The notes beneath the pieces were generated by a model. That model saw only the letters and a list, made by a program, of their open reading frames with translations. It was not told the origin of the DNA and searched no databases. The position numbers were made by a program, and so were the translations under genes. A stretch of DNA of 64,000 bases from Coprobacter fastidiosus. Lineage in GTDB: Bacteria; Bacteroidota; Bacteroidia; Bacteroidales; Coprobacteraceae. The DNA is taken from the NCBI RefSeq assembly GCF_030296935.1, contig NZ_AP028032.1, forward strand, positions 2,604,001-2,668,000, given 5' to 3'. Of this stretch, positions 46,383 through 54,769 are shown piece by piece. The first letter of the stretch is position 1, and each line of letters begins with the position of its first letter.

Positions 46383-47729
46383 TTACATCCCTGTATAGGA
46401 GTGTGGTGTGATGGTTTTCAATTCGGCCTTGATATTGTCCGAAACATTCAAAGTATCGATAAACGCATGTATAGCTTCTTCATTTATGATACCGTTGGTG
46501 CGGGTCAAAGCCTTTAATGCTTCATAAGGTTTAGGATACCCCTCGCGGCGAAGAACTGTTTGAATACCTTCTGCTACGACACTCCACATGTTGTCGAGAT
46601 CGTTGTAAATTGCTTTTTCATTAAGAAGCAGTTTCCCGAGCCCTTTCATCGTGCTTTGCAGTGCGATGAGCATGTGGGAGAGGGGTACACCGATATTCCG
46701 TAGTACGGTAGAATCGGTCAAGTCTCTTTGCAATCGTGAGATCGGTAATTTTGAAGCAAGATGTTCGAGTATGGCATTTGCTATTCCGAGATTTCCTTCA
46801 GAGTTTTCGAAATCGATCGGATTGACTTTATGCGGCATGGCAGAAGAGCCGACTTCTCCCTCCTTGATCTTCTGTTTGAAATATTCCATAGAAATATATT
46901 GCCAGAAATCCCGGTCAAGGTCGATCAGAATAGTGTTTATTCGACGCATTCCGTCAAATAAAGCGGCTAAATTGTCGTAATTGGATATCTGGGTAGTCCA
47001 TGCTTCACGTTCGATGCCTAACTTTTCTTTAAGGAATCGAGCTCCGAAAATTTTCCAATCATATTCCGGATAAGCCAGATGGTGGGCGTTGAAGTTGCCG
47101 GTGGCCCCTCCGAATTTTCCGCTGATAGGAATCTGTTTTAAGGCGTTCAGCTGTTGTTCGAGGCGGTAAACGAAGACCATCATTTCTTTTCCCAGACGAG
47201 TGGGGGATGCCGGTTGTCCGTGAGTTTTTGCCAGCATAGGAATATCTTTCCATGCTTCGGCATACTCTTTTGCCATACCGATCATTTGTTCGAGCATCGG
47301 ATAATAAACATGTTCCAGAGCTTCTTTTATAGATAGAGGAACAGAAGTGTTATTGATGTCTTGAGATGTCAGTCCGAAATGTATGAATTCTTTGTATGCT
47401 TCAAGCCCTCCTAACGCATCGAACTTTTCTTTGATAAAATATTCTACGGCTTTTACATCATGATTTGTGACCGATTCGATTGCTTTGATTCGTTCGGCAT
47501 CGGTTACTGTAAAATCATTGTATATCGCTCTTAATTTCGGAAAAATATCAGAGTTTATATTTGCCAGCTGCGGTAGAGGGAGCTCACATAGAGCAATGAA
47601 ATATTCGATTTCTACACGTACCCTGTAACGGATAAGGGCAAATTCTGAAAAATATTCGGAAAGTGGGGCGGTTTTACCCCGATAACGCCCGTCGATGGGC
47701 GAGATTGCAGTAAGGGTTGTCAGTTCCAT
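46383..47729 (-). CDS. purB: Adenylosuccinate lyase
   Basis: A 448-residue enzyme of the fumarase/aspartase superfamily that acts twice in purine synthesis (SAICAR to AICAR, and adenylosuccinate to AMP). MELTTLTAISPIDGRYRGKT is the typical N-terminus; the catalytic serine loop is GSSAMPHKVNPIDFENSEGN. Two upstream in-frame starts exist (ATG at 47744, TTG at 47756), but the promoter -7 box lies at 47754-47761 and the family length fits the ATG at 47729. Confidence 0.96.
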   Translation of the reverse strand: MELTTLTAISPIDGRYRGKTAPLSEYFSEFALIRYRVRVEIEYFIALCELPLPQLANINSDIFPKLRAIYNDFTVTDAERIKAIESVTNHDVKAVEYFIKEKFDALGGLEAYKEFIHFGLTSQDINNTSVPLSIKEALEHVYYPMLEQMIGMAKEYAEAWKDIPMLAKTHGQPASPTRLGKEMMVFVYRLEQQLNALKQIPISGKFGGATGNFNAHHLAYPEYDWKIFGARFLKEKLGIEREAWTTQISNYDNLAALFDGMRRINTILIDLDRDFWQYISMEYFKQKIKEGEVGSSAMPHKVNPIDFENSEGNLGIANAILEHLASKLPISRLQRDLTDSTVLRNIGVPLSHMLIALQSTMKGLGKLLLNEKAIYNDLDNMWSVVAEGIQTVLRREGYPKPYEALKALTRTNGIINEEAIHAFIDTLNVSDNIKAELKTITPHSYTGM

Positions 47730-47753
47730 AAGAAGGTTTTTCATTTTCTTTTG

Positions 47754-47785
47754 CAAAAGTAACTTATCTGTCTGATTTCCCCAAA
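47754..47785 (-). promoter_or_regulatory. Promoter of purB
   Basis: On the minus strand: TTTG (47785-47782), 20-nt spacer, TACTTTTG (47761-47754). The start codon at 47729 is about 25 nt downstream. Confidence 0.65.
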
Positions 47786-47821
47786 AAAAAACGTTTTTTT
47801 GCAGAAAAAGGAAGATTTTGT

Positions 47822-47851
47822 TTTGAGGTTAAAAAAAATGTCTTACCTTTG
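47822..47851 (+). promoter_or_regulatory. Promoter of the tRNA-Val cluster
   Basis: TTTG, 18-nt spacer, TACCTTTG (47844-47851), ending 25 nt before the first tRNA. The same -7 sequence as the tRNA-Leu promoter. Confidence 0.7.
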
Positions 47852-47876
47852 CCTCGCTTTTGATAAGCAATCCTCC

Positions 47877-47951
47877 GGGCGTTTAGCTCAGCTGGTTCAG
47901 AGCATCTGCCTTACAAGCAGAGGGTCGGCGGTTCGAATCCGTCAACGCCCA
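47877..47951 (+). tRNA. tRNA-Val (anticodon UAC), first of three
   Basis: A 75-nt tRNA with acceptor arms GGGCGTT / AACGCCC, anticodon loop CTTACAA (TAC) and T-arm GGTTCGAATCC. No encoded CCA. Confidence 0.96.
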
Positions 47952-48013
47952 CCGGAAAATTTTTGAAATTGTACGATAAAAAGAATCGAGAGAGATTTTC
48001 TTTTTTTAGAAAG

Positions 48014-48088
48014 GGGCGTTTAGCTCAGCTGGTTCAGAGCATCTGCCTTACAAGCAGAGGGTCGGCGGTTCGAATCCGTCAACGCCCA
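48014..48088 (+). tRNA. tRNA-Val (anticodon UAC), second of three
   Basis: Identical over its 75 nt to the first copy; a 62-nt unrelated spacer separates them. No encoded CCA. Confidence 0.96.
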
Positions 48089-48141
48089 CTCTTTCACAAA
48101 ATCAATCACAATACGATTCTCGTTTCAGAGAACTCTTTCGA

Positions 48142-48216
48142 GGGCGTTTAGCTCAGCTGGTTCAGAGCATCTGCCTTACAAGCAGAGGGTCGGCGGTTCG
48201 AATCCGTCAACGCCCA
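48142..48216 (+). tRNA. tRNA-Val (anticodon UAC), third of three
   Basis: Identical to the first two copies; a 53-nt spacer precedes it. A terminator follows, so the three are probably one transcript. Confidence 0.96.
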
Positions 48217-48222
48217 CTTTCT

Positions 48223-48264
48223 AAAGTGAAAGCATGTCGAGTTAGACATGCTTTCGCTTTTTTT
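48223..48264 (+). terminator. Terminator of the tRNA-Val cluster
   Basis: Stem AAAGTGAAAGCATGTC / GACATGCTTTCGCTTT (one T-G pair) with a 6-nt loop, followed by a T-run. Confidence 0.85.
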
Positions 48265-48364
48265 GTGTTTGTCCGGAAATCAAAAAGATCGGTTAAGCTT
48301 TCGGATGTTAGAAGACTATTCATAAAAAGTCGTTTTTTCTAATTATGGATTGTCTATACAATAA

Positions 48365-48540
48365 GAGTCTGTTTAAATTTTACTCGGGTCAGGTTTTGAG
48401 AATTTTTTCCGTGTATGTTTTTCTATTTTTACGAGGATGATAGCGAGCTATTTGACGAGGGAAAACGGGGGAAAAGACCGGAAGAAAACACAAAAATGAC
48501 CTGATAGTCTTTTTTGTCGGAAAATTTAGATAGGCTCTAA
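48365..48540. repeat. Dispersed inverted-end repeat, copy F (reverse orientation)
   Basis: A 176-bp copy starting GAGTCTGTTTAAATTTTACT and ending AAAATTTAGATAGGCTCTA. Its reverse complement follows the same order as copies C and D: TTCCGATC-like, CCGTTTTCCCTCGTC, the palindrome (GATAGCGAGCTATT at 48439-48452), then AACAGAAAAACATAC. It lies 43 bp upstream of the GH95 gene. Confidence 0.8.
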
Positions 48541-48582
48541 ATATTGTTGATGATTATTCTTTGAACTAAATCTAAATTATAC

Positions 48583-51096
48583 ATGAGAAGAGTTGTAGTG
48601 GCAATTGGATGCATTTTCTGGTTATCGTGTGTGTATATCAGAGCCGAAGAGTGTTATGCAGAACAAACTTCTGTTGCAATCGCTTGCGATATGGTCGATT
48701 ATACTAAAGGTTTATCTGTTTGGTTCGATACTCCGAATGATCTTTCGGGGAAAGAAATTTGGACTGTGAGTAACGGGAACTCTGGCTCTAATCCCGATTT
48801 TGCGTGGGAACAGCGATCTTTTCCGATAGGGAATGGCAGTTTCGGAGGAAATATTTTGGGATCGGTTAAGACAGAACGTATAACACTGAATGAGAAATCT
48901 TTATGGAAAGGCGGACCTAGTGTCTCGGGAGGTGCACGATATTATTGGGATGCCAATAAGGAGGGGTATAAAGTTTTGGATCAGATACGGCATTCTTTTA
49001 TTCAGTTTTCAGGAATTAATTCCGTTGCTACGGAGTTGACCCGGAATAATTTTAATGGAAAATGCGGGTATGAACCGGATAGTGAGGAGTCTTTTCGTTT
49101 CGGGAGTTTTACTACTATGGGTGAGTTTCATATCGATACGGGAATAGCAGAGTCCGAAATATCCGATTATCGTCGGATACTCTCTCTCGATTCAGCTTTG
49201 GTGGTCGTACAGTTCAATGCAGGAGGGGATTGTTTTTACCGTAAGTTTTTCAGTTCATATCCTGACAGTATAATGATATATCGATTTGAATGTACAAGAC
49301 CGGGGCGACAAATTCTGACTTTCCGGTATGTGGCGAATCCTCAGGCTTCCGGATCGGTTGAAGCAGACGGAACTACCGGTATTGTTTATAACGGTCGTCT
49401 CGACAGTAACGGTATGCAGTTTGTCATTCGGGTAAGAGCGGTAGCGGAAAGTGGTACGGTGACAGTGGAAAATGGCGCGATTAAGGTAATCGGGGCTGAT
49501 AATGTAACATTCTATGTGGCGGGAGATACCGATTATAAAATGAATTATAACCCGGATTTTAACGATGACCGAGCTTATGTAGGAGTCGATCCCGTTATGA
49601 CGACACAGAATAATCTTGATTTTGCATTGGCAAAAGGGTATGATGCGGTTTATAATGCCCATCGGGCAGATTACTCCGCTCTTTTTGATCGAGTGAAGAT
49701 AGACTTGAATGAGAGTAAACTTGTTTCCGATATTCCTACCGACATGCGGCTGTCGAATTATCGGAATGGCATTTCGGATCATTATTTGGAAGAACTTTAT
49801 TTTCAATTCGGTCGTTATTTGCTTATCGCGTCTTCTCGTGCGGGTAATCTCCCGGCAAATTTACAAGGACTTTGGCATAATAATGTAGAAGGTCCTTGGC
49901 GAGTAGATTATCACAATAATATTAATTTGCAGATGAACTATTGGCCGGCTTGTCCGGCTAACTTGAGCGAATGTCAAACTCCGTTGATCGAGTATATTCG
50001 TACATTGGTAAAACCGGGAGAACGTACGGCAAAAGCTTATTATGGTCCGGACACTCGAGGCTGGACTACATCTGTTTCATCGAATATATTCGGCTTCACT
50101 TCTCCATTGAGCAGTCGGGACATGTCATGGAATTTCAGCTTTGTAGCAGGGCCTTGGCTGGCGACTCATGTATGGGAGTATTATGATTATACTCGGGATG
50201 AGGATTTTTTGCGAACTACGGGGTATGAGCTGATTAAAGGCAGTGCAGAATTTGCAGTGGACCATTTATGGCATAAACCTGACGGGAGTTATGCAGCAGC
50301 GCCATCAACGTCTCCTGAACATGGACCTGTCGATCAGGGTGCTACTTTTGCTCATGCTGTTGTGAGAGAGATTCTTTTGGATGCTATCGAGGCGAGCAAG
50401 ATTCTTGATGTCGATGCTTCGGAGAGAGAAGAGTGGCAAGAGGTTCTTAATAAACTGATGCCTTATGAGATCGGTCGTTACGGACAACTGATGGAGTGGT
50501 CTGCAGATATAGATGATCCTAAGGATAAACACCGTCATGTAAATCACCTGTTCGGACTACATCCGGGACGCACTATCTCTCCGATTACGACTCCGGAGCT
50601 TTCCACGGCATCGAGAATCGTATTGGAAAAACGAGGTGACGGTGCTACCGGCTGGAGTATGGGATGGAAGTTAAATCAATGGGCTCGTCTGCATGACGGT
50701 AACCATGCATATCTTTTATTTCAGAATCTTTTGAAAAACGGCACGGCCGATAATTTGTGGGATATGCATCCGCCTTTTCAGATCGATGGTAATTTCGGAG
50801 GGACTGCCGGAATAATAGAGATGTTGATGCAGAGCCACATGGGATTTATTCATTTGTTGCCGGCGCTTCCGGATAAATGGGCTTCTGGGGATGTCATAGG
50901 GTTATGCGCAAGAGGAAATTTTGAGGTTGATATTCATTGGGAAAAAGGAGAGCTTGTTAAGGCTGTTATTCGGTCTGGATCAGGGGGAATGTGTAGCATT
51001 CGTTATAAAGATTCTATGGTGAATTTCGATACAAAAGCCGGCAAAAGTTATTCTTTAATTTATGATAATTCGTTATTCCGAATTTTGGAAAATTAG
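48583..51096 (+). CDS. GH95 family alpha-L-fucosidase-like glycosidase
   Basis: An 837-residue secreted enzyme with a signal peptide (about 1-21). The N-terminal GH95 domain begins near FDTPNDLSGKEIW and WEQRSFPIGNGSFGG. The catalytic helical barrel has HNNINLQMNYWP (N446 and N448, corresponding to AfcA N421/N423), STSPEHGP with the general acid E579 (AfcA E566) and FQIDGNFGG with D735 (AfcA D766). The family removes alpha-1,2-fucose by inversion; a few members act on alpha-L-galactose. There is no type IX tail and no SusCD partner, so it is an isolated periplasmic or exported enzyme. It could act with the GH85/GH97 locus on host glycans. Confidence 0.92.
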   Translation: MRRVVVAIGCIFWLSCVYIRAEECYAEQTSVAIACDMVDYTKGLSVWFDTPNDLSGKEIWTVSNGNSGSNPDFAWEQRSFPIGNGSFGGNILGSVKTERITLNEKSLWKGGPSVSGGARYYWDANKEGYKVLDQIRHSFIQFSGINSVATELTRNNFNGKCGYEPDSEESFRFGSFTTMGEFHIDTGIAESEISDYRRILSLDSALVVVQFNAGGDCFYRKFFSSYPDSIMIYRFECTRPGRQILTFRYVANPQASGSVEADGTTGIVYNGRLDSNGMQFVIRVRAVAESGTVTVENGAIKVIGADNVTFYVAGDTDYKMNYNPDFNDDRAYVGVDPVMTTQNNLDFALAKGYDAVYNAHRADYSALFDRVKIDLNESKLVSDIPTDMRLSNYRNGISDHYLEELYFQFGRYLLIASSRAGNLPANLQGLWHNNVEGPWRVDYHNNINLQMNYWPACPANLSECQTPLIEYIRTLVKPGERTAKAYYGPDTRGWTTSVSSNIFGFTSPLSSRDMSWNFSFVAGPWLATHVWEYYDYTRDEDFLRTTGYELIKGSAEFAVDHLWHKPDGSYAAAPSTSPEHGPVDQGATFAHAVVREILLDAIEASKILDVDASEREEWQEVLNKLMPYEIGRYGQLMEWSADIDDPKDKHRHVNHLFGLHPGRTISPITTPELSTASRIVLEKRGDGATGWSMGWKLNQWARLHDGNHAYLLFQNLLKNGTADNLWDMHPPFQIDGNFGGTAGIIEMLMQSHMGFIHLLPALPDKWASGDVIGLCARGNFEVDIHWEKGELVKAVIRSGSGGMCSIRYKDSMVNFDTKAGKSYSLIYDNSLFRILEN

Positions 51097-51261
51097 GAGT
51101 AATAATGTTTTTGGGGGTAGGATTATAGGAGGTTATTCTTGTTTTATTGTAAGAGCATTTAAGTTTTTTGATAATATTTTTTTTGATTTTGTCATTGTAT
51201 TGTAATATCTATTTTGTCCTTTTGCATTATTTTAGTATAATGCGATAAAAGATCGAAAATA

Positions 51262-51927
51262 ATGAGATATATAGAGAAAGAACTGGAAAATTTGAAAGAT
51301 GAAGTCCTTGAAATGTGGACTTTGGTTTATTCGCAGTTGAATCGGGCAGGAGAGGCGTTGCTATCTTTAGATAAAGACCTTGCACGAGAGGTGATTTACC
51401 GGGAAAAAAGAGTGAACGCTTTTGAGTTGAAAATAGATAGTGATTGTGAGGATATTATCGGTTTGTATACTCCTGTTGCTGTAGATTTGAGATTTGTATT
51501 GGCGATGCTTAAAATCAATACTAACCTGGAACGTATCGCTGATTTTTGTGAGGGAATGTCTCGATTTGTTATCGATTATCCGCAAATCAGCGTAGATGCG
51601 GAATTATTGGATAAAACCAATTTGCGTGAGATGCTGGATACGATTAAGAAAATGATGGAAAAAGGAAAAGAAGCTCTTACGGAGGAATCTTCTTCTATTG
51701 CCGTAGGAATTTTCGATATGGATAACAGGGTCGATGAGATTAATCGTCAGGCTACTCATATTGTCGCTCGCTATATACAAGATAAACCCGACCGGGCAGA
51801 TGAGTGTCTTCATTTGATAGGAATTATCCGGAAAATGGAACGTATAGGCGATCACTGCAATAATATGGCGGAAGAGATAATTTTTTATTTGGACGCTAAA
51901 GTCTTGAAGCATTCTACTAAAAAATAG
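51262..51927 (+). CDS. phoU: PhoU-like phosphate signalling protein
   Basis: A 221-residue PhoU protein with two three-helix bundles. Metal-binding motifs occur as NLERIADFCEG (about 91-101) and KMERIGDHCNNMAEE (about 193-207), the ExxxD pattern of the family. PhoU silences the PhoR kinase and modulates Pst transport. No pst or phoR/phoB gene lies next to it, so it is an orphan here. It ends before a strong bidirectional terminator. Confidence 0.94.
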   Translation: MRYIEKELENLKDEVLEMWTLVYSQLNRAGEALLSLDKDLAREVIYREKRVNAFELKIDSDCEDIIGLYTPVAVDLRFVLAMLKINTNLERIADFCEGMSRFVIDYPQISVDAELLDKTNLREMLDTIKKMMEKGKEALTEESSSIAVGIFDMDNRVDEINRQATHIVARYIQDKPDRADECLHLIGIIRKMERIGDHCNNMAEEIIFYLDAKVLKHSTKK

Positions 51928-51941
51928 GATATATGTTTGAT

Positions 51942-51990
51942 ATAAAAAATACGGGTGATTATTTAAAAGATGATCACCCGTATTTTTTAT
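51942..51990. terminator. Bidirectional terminator between phoU and creD
   Basis: An 18-bp stem ATAAAAAATACGGGTGAT / ATCACCCGTATTTTTTAT with a 13-nt loop serves both convergent genes. Confidence 0.88.
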
Positions 51991-51993
51991 ATT

Positions 51994-53340
51994 TTATCTT
52001 TTATTTATAGGAGTATTCCAGTTTATTTTCAGAGAACAATACATGATGATCGCCAGTATGATAAATAATCCTATACTTCCGACTAATAGTGCATAGATCT
52101 CCATTTGGATGAGAATAAATATATAGATGTATAATAATAGTAACATCCCTCCTATTGTTATCGCTGTTTTTTTGATTTTTAATATTCCGCTTAGGTAGAA
52201 TGTGAGCAACCCGATTGTCATTATTGTCGCTATTGCATAGGAAAGGGAGAAGTTAAGATGTTCGGAGATGGATACTAAAAGAGTATAAAACAGGCATAAC
52301 GCCAGACCGATTAACAGGTACTGGAACGGGTGGATATTTTTCTTCTGTAAAACCTCGGCAAAAAAGCAGATTACGAAAGTGAGAATGATGATTAGGAATG
52401 CATATTTTATAGAACGTATTGATTTTTGGTATTGATCGACGGGTAGGAGAAGATTTACTCCGAAAGACGAATCATTTAAGTCTATATTCCATTTTTCGGC
52501 GGTGAAGACTTGCGGATAGTTCCGGTTCAGATTCAAGATTTTCCAAGTTGCTGAAAATCCGTTTTCGGAAACTTGTCTGCTCTCAGGAAGAAATGCTCCG
52601 GTAAAGCTGGGTGTCGAGCAGTTTGATTTTAGGGAGACGAGTGTCGTTTCTCCCAATGGGGTGAACATCACCGATTCAGAACCTTTTATCCGGAGATCTA
52701 TATTGAACGGTACATCTTCGTCCCTATCTGATAATGATACGGAGCAAGATACCCCTGAAAAGATAAGAAGATTATCTACTCCGGAATTAAAAGACAAAGT
52801 CTCGTTTTTCCATTTTCCTTCTACTTGTTCAGTGATGCCGCGTAAATCTGAGATACCTACTATCAGTTTTGCTTCATTTAAGAGAAATTCTTGTCCGGTG
52901 ATCTTTTTTTGCTGTAAGTATGCAATATCGAATGAGCCGGTAAGTTTGAGAGATGAACGATAAACGACAATATCGTATAATCCTCTTTTCAGGTCTTCTG
53001 TTTCTAAATTTCCTGAAATATGCAGCTCTTCCGGTAAGATATATAAATACCGTATTTCGGCTTGTCTCGTTTTATTTTCTTGCTCGATATATTCTTTATA
53101 AGGAATTACTAACATCGGGCCGGTTATGTTTTGAGGTTTACTCCATTTTTGCTGTACTTCTGCAGATGCTTCATTTGCCGTTCTATTCCTTTCCGTGATC
53201 ATGTTCTGTACCATCGTAATCGGTATGATCAAGGCGATAATTAGTAAAGCGATTAGAATAATCTTGATTGTCAGAGCATTGCTTTTGTTGTTTCTCTTTT
53301 TTACTTCTTCCTGAATCGGAGTCAATTCGGTCTGTTCCAT
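51994..53340 (-). CDS. creD: Inner-membrane protein CreD family
   Basis: A 448-residue protein of the CreD family. A charged N-terminus is followed by one membrane helix (about 24-46), a large periplasmic domain (about 47-305, with PQNITGPMLVIPY) and then five or six helices to the C-terminus. In Enterobacteria CreD is part of the CreBC regulon and tied to envelope stress and beta-lactamase control; its activity is not known. Here it is the last gene of the group with a small winged-helix regulator and a membrane protein. A 17-bp inverted repeat sits 32 nt before its start. Confidence 0.92.
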   Translation of the reverse strand: MEQTELTPIQEEVKKRNNKSNALTIKIILIALLIIALIIPITMVQNMITERNRTANEASAEVQQKWSKPQNITGPMLVIPYKEYIEQENKTRQAEIRYLYILPEELHISGNLETEDLKRGLYDIVVYRSSLKLTGSFDIAYLQQKKITGQEFLLNEAKLIVGISDLRGITEQVEGKWKNETLSFNSGVDNLLIFSGVSCSVSLSDRDEDVPFNIDLRIKGSESVMFTPLGETTLVSLKSNCSTPSFTGAFLPESRQVSENGFSATWKILNLNRNYPQVFTAEKWNIDLNDSSFGVNLLLPVDQYQKSIRSIKYAFLIIILTFVICFFAEVLQKKNIHPFQYLLIGLALCLFYTLLVSISEHLNFSLSYAIATIMTIGLLTFYLSGILKIKKTAITIGGMLLLLYIYIFILIQMEIYALLVGSIGLFIILAIIMYCSLKINWNTPINKR

Positions 53341-53371
53341 AGTCGAATATTTTAATTAATAATTAAAAAGT

Positions 53372-53388
53372 ACTTTGCATTACAAAGT
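53372..53388. promoter_or_regulatory. Putative operator upstream of creD
   Basis: ACTTTG-N5-CAAAGT in the 63-bp gap between the regulator gene and creD. A near copy lies at 54346-54362, before the first gene of the operon, and both are followed on the right by TTnnATAAA. ACTTTG overlaps what would be a -7 box on the minus strand, as expected for a repressor site. The pairing with the nearby regulator is inference. Confidence 0.55.
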
Positions 53389-53403
53389 TTATAAATAAAA
53401 AAA

Positions 53404-53706
53404 TTATAGGTTTTGACTTTTTAAAAAATCTTCTAAAGCCCGAATGTGGGAAATGAAAGCTTCCCGTCCTTCGGCAGTAATGGAAAATCTGGTATTGGGT
53501 TTGCGCCCTATGAATTGTTTATTGCTTTTTATGTATCCGAGTTCTTCTAAATTTCGGGAGTGACTTGCCAAATTACCATCGGTCAGATCGAGCAAATTCT
53601 TGATGGTGGTAAAATCAACGGAATCATTTACCATTAAGATCGACATAATCCCTAATCGGGCTTTGCTTTCAAAGGCTTTATTGATATGTTCGAGATTAGG
53701 CTTCAT
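53404..53706 (-). CDS. Winged-helix transcriptional regulator (ArsR/MarR-like, HTH_34 type)
   Basis: A 100-residue DNA-binding protein: helix-turn-helix in the segment MVNDSVDFTTIKNLLDLTDGNLASHSRNLEELGYI, then a wing with KPNTRFSITAEGREAFISHI. It is the only regulator in the group, and its start overlaps the upstream stop (TAATG), which shows translational coupling with the membrane protein. It likely controls this operon, including itself, through the inverted repeats at 54346-54362 and 53372-53388. Confidence 0.92.
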   Translation of the reverse strand: MKPNLEHINKAFESKARLGIMSILMVNDSVDFTTIKNLLDLTDGNLASHSRNLEELGYIKSNKQFIGRKPNTRFSITAEGREAFISHIRALEDFLKSQNL

Positions 53707-54323
53707 TATTTTCTTCGATCATATTTCAGGTAAAAGAAGACTCCGTAGATGATATGAAATAGTCCGAATCCAGCAACCCAGAAAAGCAATCCGTATCCGG
53801 GGACAAAGCTGTCTATCAACCCTAATATCAATTCTGCGTACCCCAGATAACGGGTATTTGAATAGGTATATTTCGAACCGTTGATTAAAGCTATACCATA
53901 AAATATCAACATGATAGAAGATGTGAGACCGTAATGTTGTTGCAGCAGTAAAGAGAAACAAAGGATTCCTCCAGCTAATAACGGGACAAAGAAGTTGATT
54001 AACAGACGTATGGATATTGAATCTAATCGTAGCCTGAGACCATTCTTTTTTGCTTTTATCCAAGAAAGATAAAATGCTGTTATTAATGATATAGTTAATA
54101 GTATCAGTGCCAGAATGACGATGATTTGTAATCGGTAGGGTGTGTTAATGTTTAAGGTCGTAATTTTTGTAGGGTCAAGTATGTAATAGGCAATGTAAGC
54201 TCCGATAAAGGCGTATATGCCGACAAAAATTGCAGATAAACCGCTTAATGAGAGAAACTTGGAAGACTTCTCCATCAGGTTTTTTATTTCGCTTAATGTG
54301 CTTATTACTTCTTTATTTTCCAT
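53706..54323 (-). CDS. Hypothetical multi-pass membrane protein of the creD operon
   Basis: A 205-residue protein with about six membrane helices. I set the start at the ATG at 54323 (MENKEVISTLSEIKNLMEK); the open frame beyond it runs through the upstream terminator hairpin. The first 20 residues are polar, with a coil-like NLMEKSSKF. It overlaps the regulator start by one nucleotide (TAATG). Proteins of this type are found beside similar regulators and creD in other Bacteroidetes. I cannot give a function. Confidence 0.85.
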   Translation of the reverse strand: MENKEVISTLSEIKNLMEKSSKFLSLSGLSAIFVGIYAFIGAYIAYYILDPTKITTLNINTPYRLQIIVILALILLTISLITAFYLSWIKAKKNGLRLRLDSISIRLLINFFVPLLAGGILCFSLLLQQHYGLTSSIMLIFYGIALINGSKYTYSNTRYLGYAELILGLIDSFVPGYGLLFWVAGFGLFHIIYGVFFYLKYDRRK

Positions 54324-54345
54324 TTTATTTCTGTAATAATAAAGT

Positions 54346-54362
54346 ACTTTGTTTTGCAAAGT
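54346..54362. promoter_or_regulatory. Putative operator upstream of the creD operon
   Basis: ACTTTG-N5-CAAAGT starting 23 nt upstream of the first gene. It is the same as the site before creD in both arms, and the flanks (AAAGT before, TTnnATAAA after) are shared too. Only the 5-nt spacer differs. Confidence 0.55.
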
Positions 54363-54459
54363 TGCATAAAAAAATTGTAAAAACAAATTTTTACGTATTT
54401 TTTTATCTGAGAAAAGAACTGGAGAAGTATGTATCGTATAGAATCTTTTTGCAAAATAA

Positions 54460-54491
54460 AAAGACTGTTCCGAAATTCCGGAACAGTCTTT
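54460..54491. terminator. Terminator after the efflux operon
   Basis: A 13-bp stem AAAGACTGTTCCG / CGGAACAGTCTTT, loop AAATTC. It lies downstream of the minus-strand TolC-type gene, between it and the creD operon. The rest of the 446-bp gap between the two operons shows nothing else that I can support. Confidence 0.75.
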
Positions 54492-54769
54492 ACTTGTCAT
54501 TACAAAAGAAACAAGATCATTTTTCTGTTTTGCTATTGGTCGGTAAAACTCATCTATCGGTTACAGTGTTTTTGAAGCGAAAGTTTAGTAGTCCGATTAT
54601 GAAAGATAATCACTGCCATGCAAAAATCAGATGATGCTAATCTCTTTTGTTCACAAAATCATGTTATTCCATCGGATATAACGATCAAGTTATAAAGATA
54701 TAAAAAAAGAAGTAAGGAAAACAACCGTTTTCTACATTTTGATGTTATAGCGCAACTTTTTGTTAATTT

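Noticed and set aside
47963-48151. Short forward open frame through the second tRNA-Val
   Set aside because: It runs through tRNA sequence and has no support as a protein.
10285-48540. Insertion sequence or CRISPR as explanation for the dispersed repeats
   Set aside because: No transposase frame lies between the ends, the units are scattered rather than regularly spaced, and no cas gene was seen.
54324-54500. N-terminal extension of the creD-operon membrane protein to 54500
   Set aside because: The extension is encoded by the terminator hairpin and the putative operator; the ATG at 54323 gives a normal membrane-protein start.
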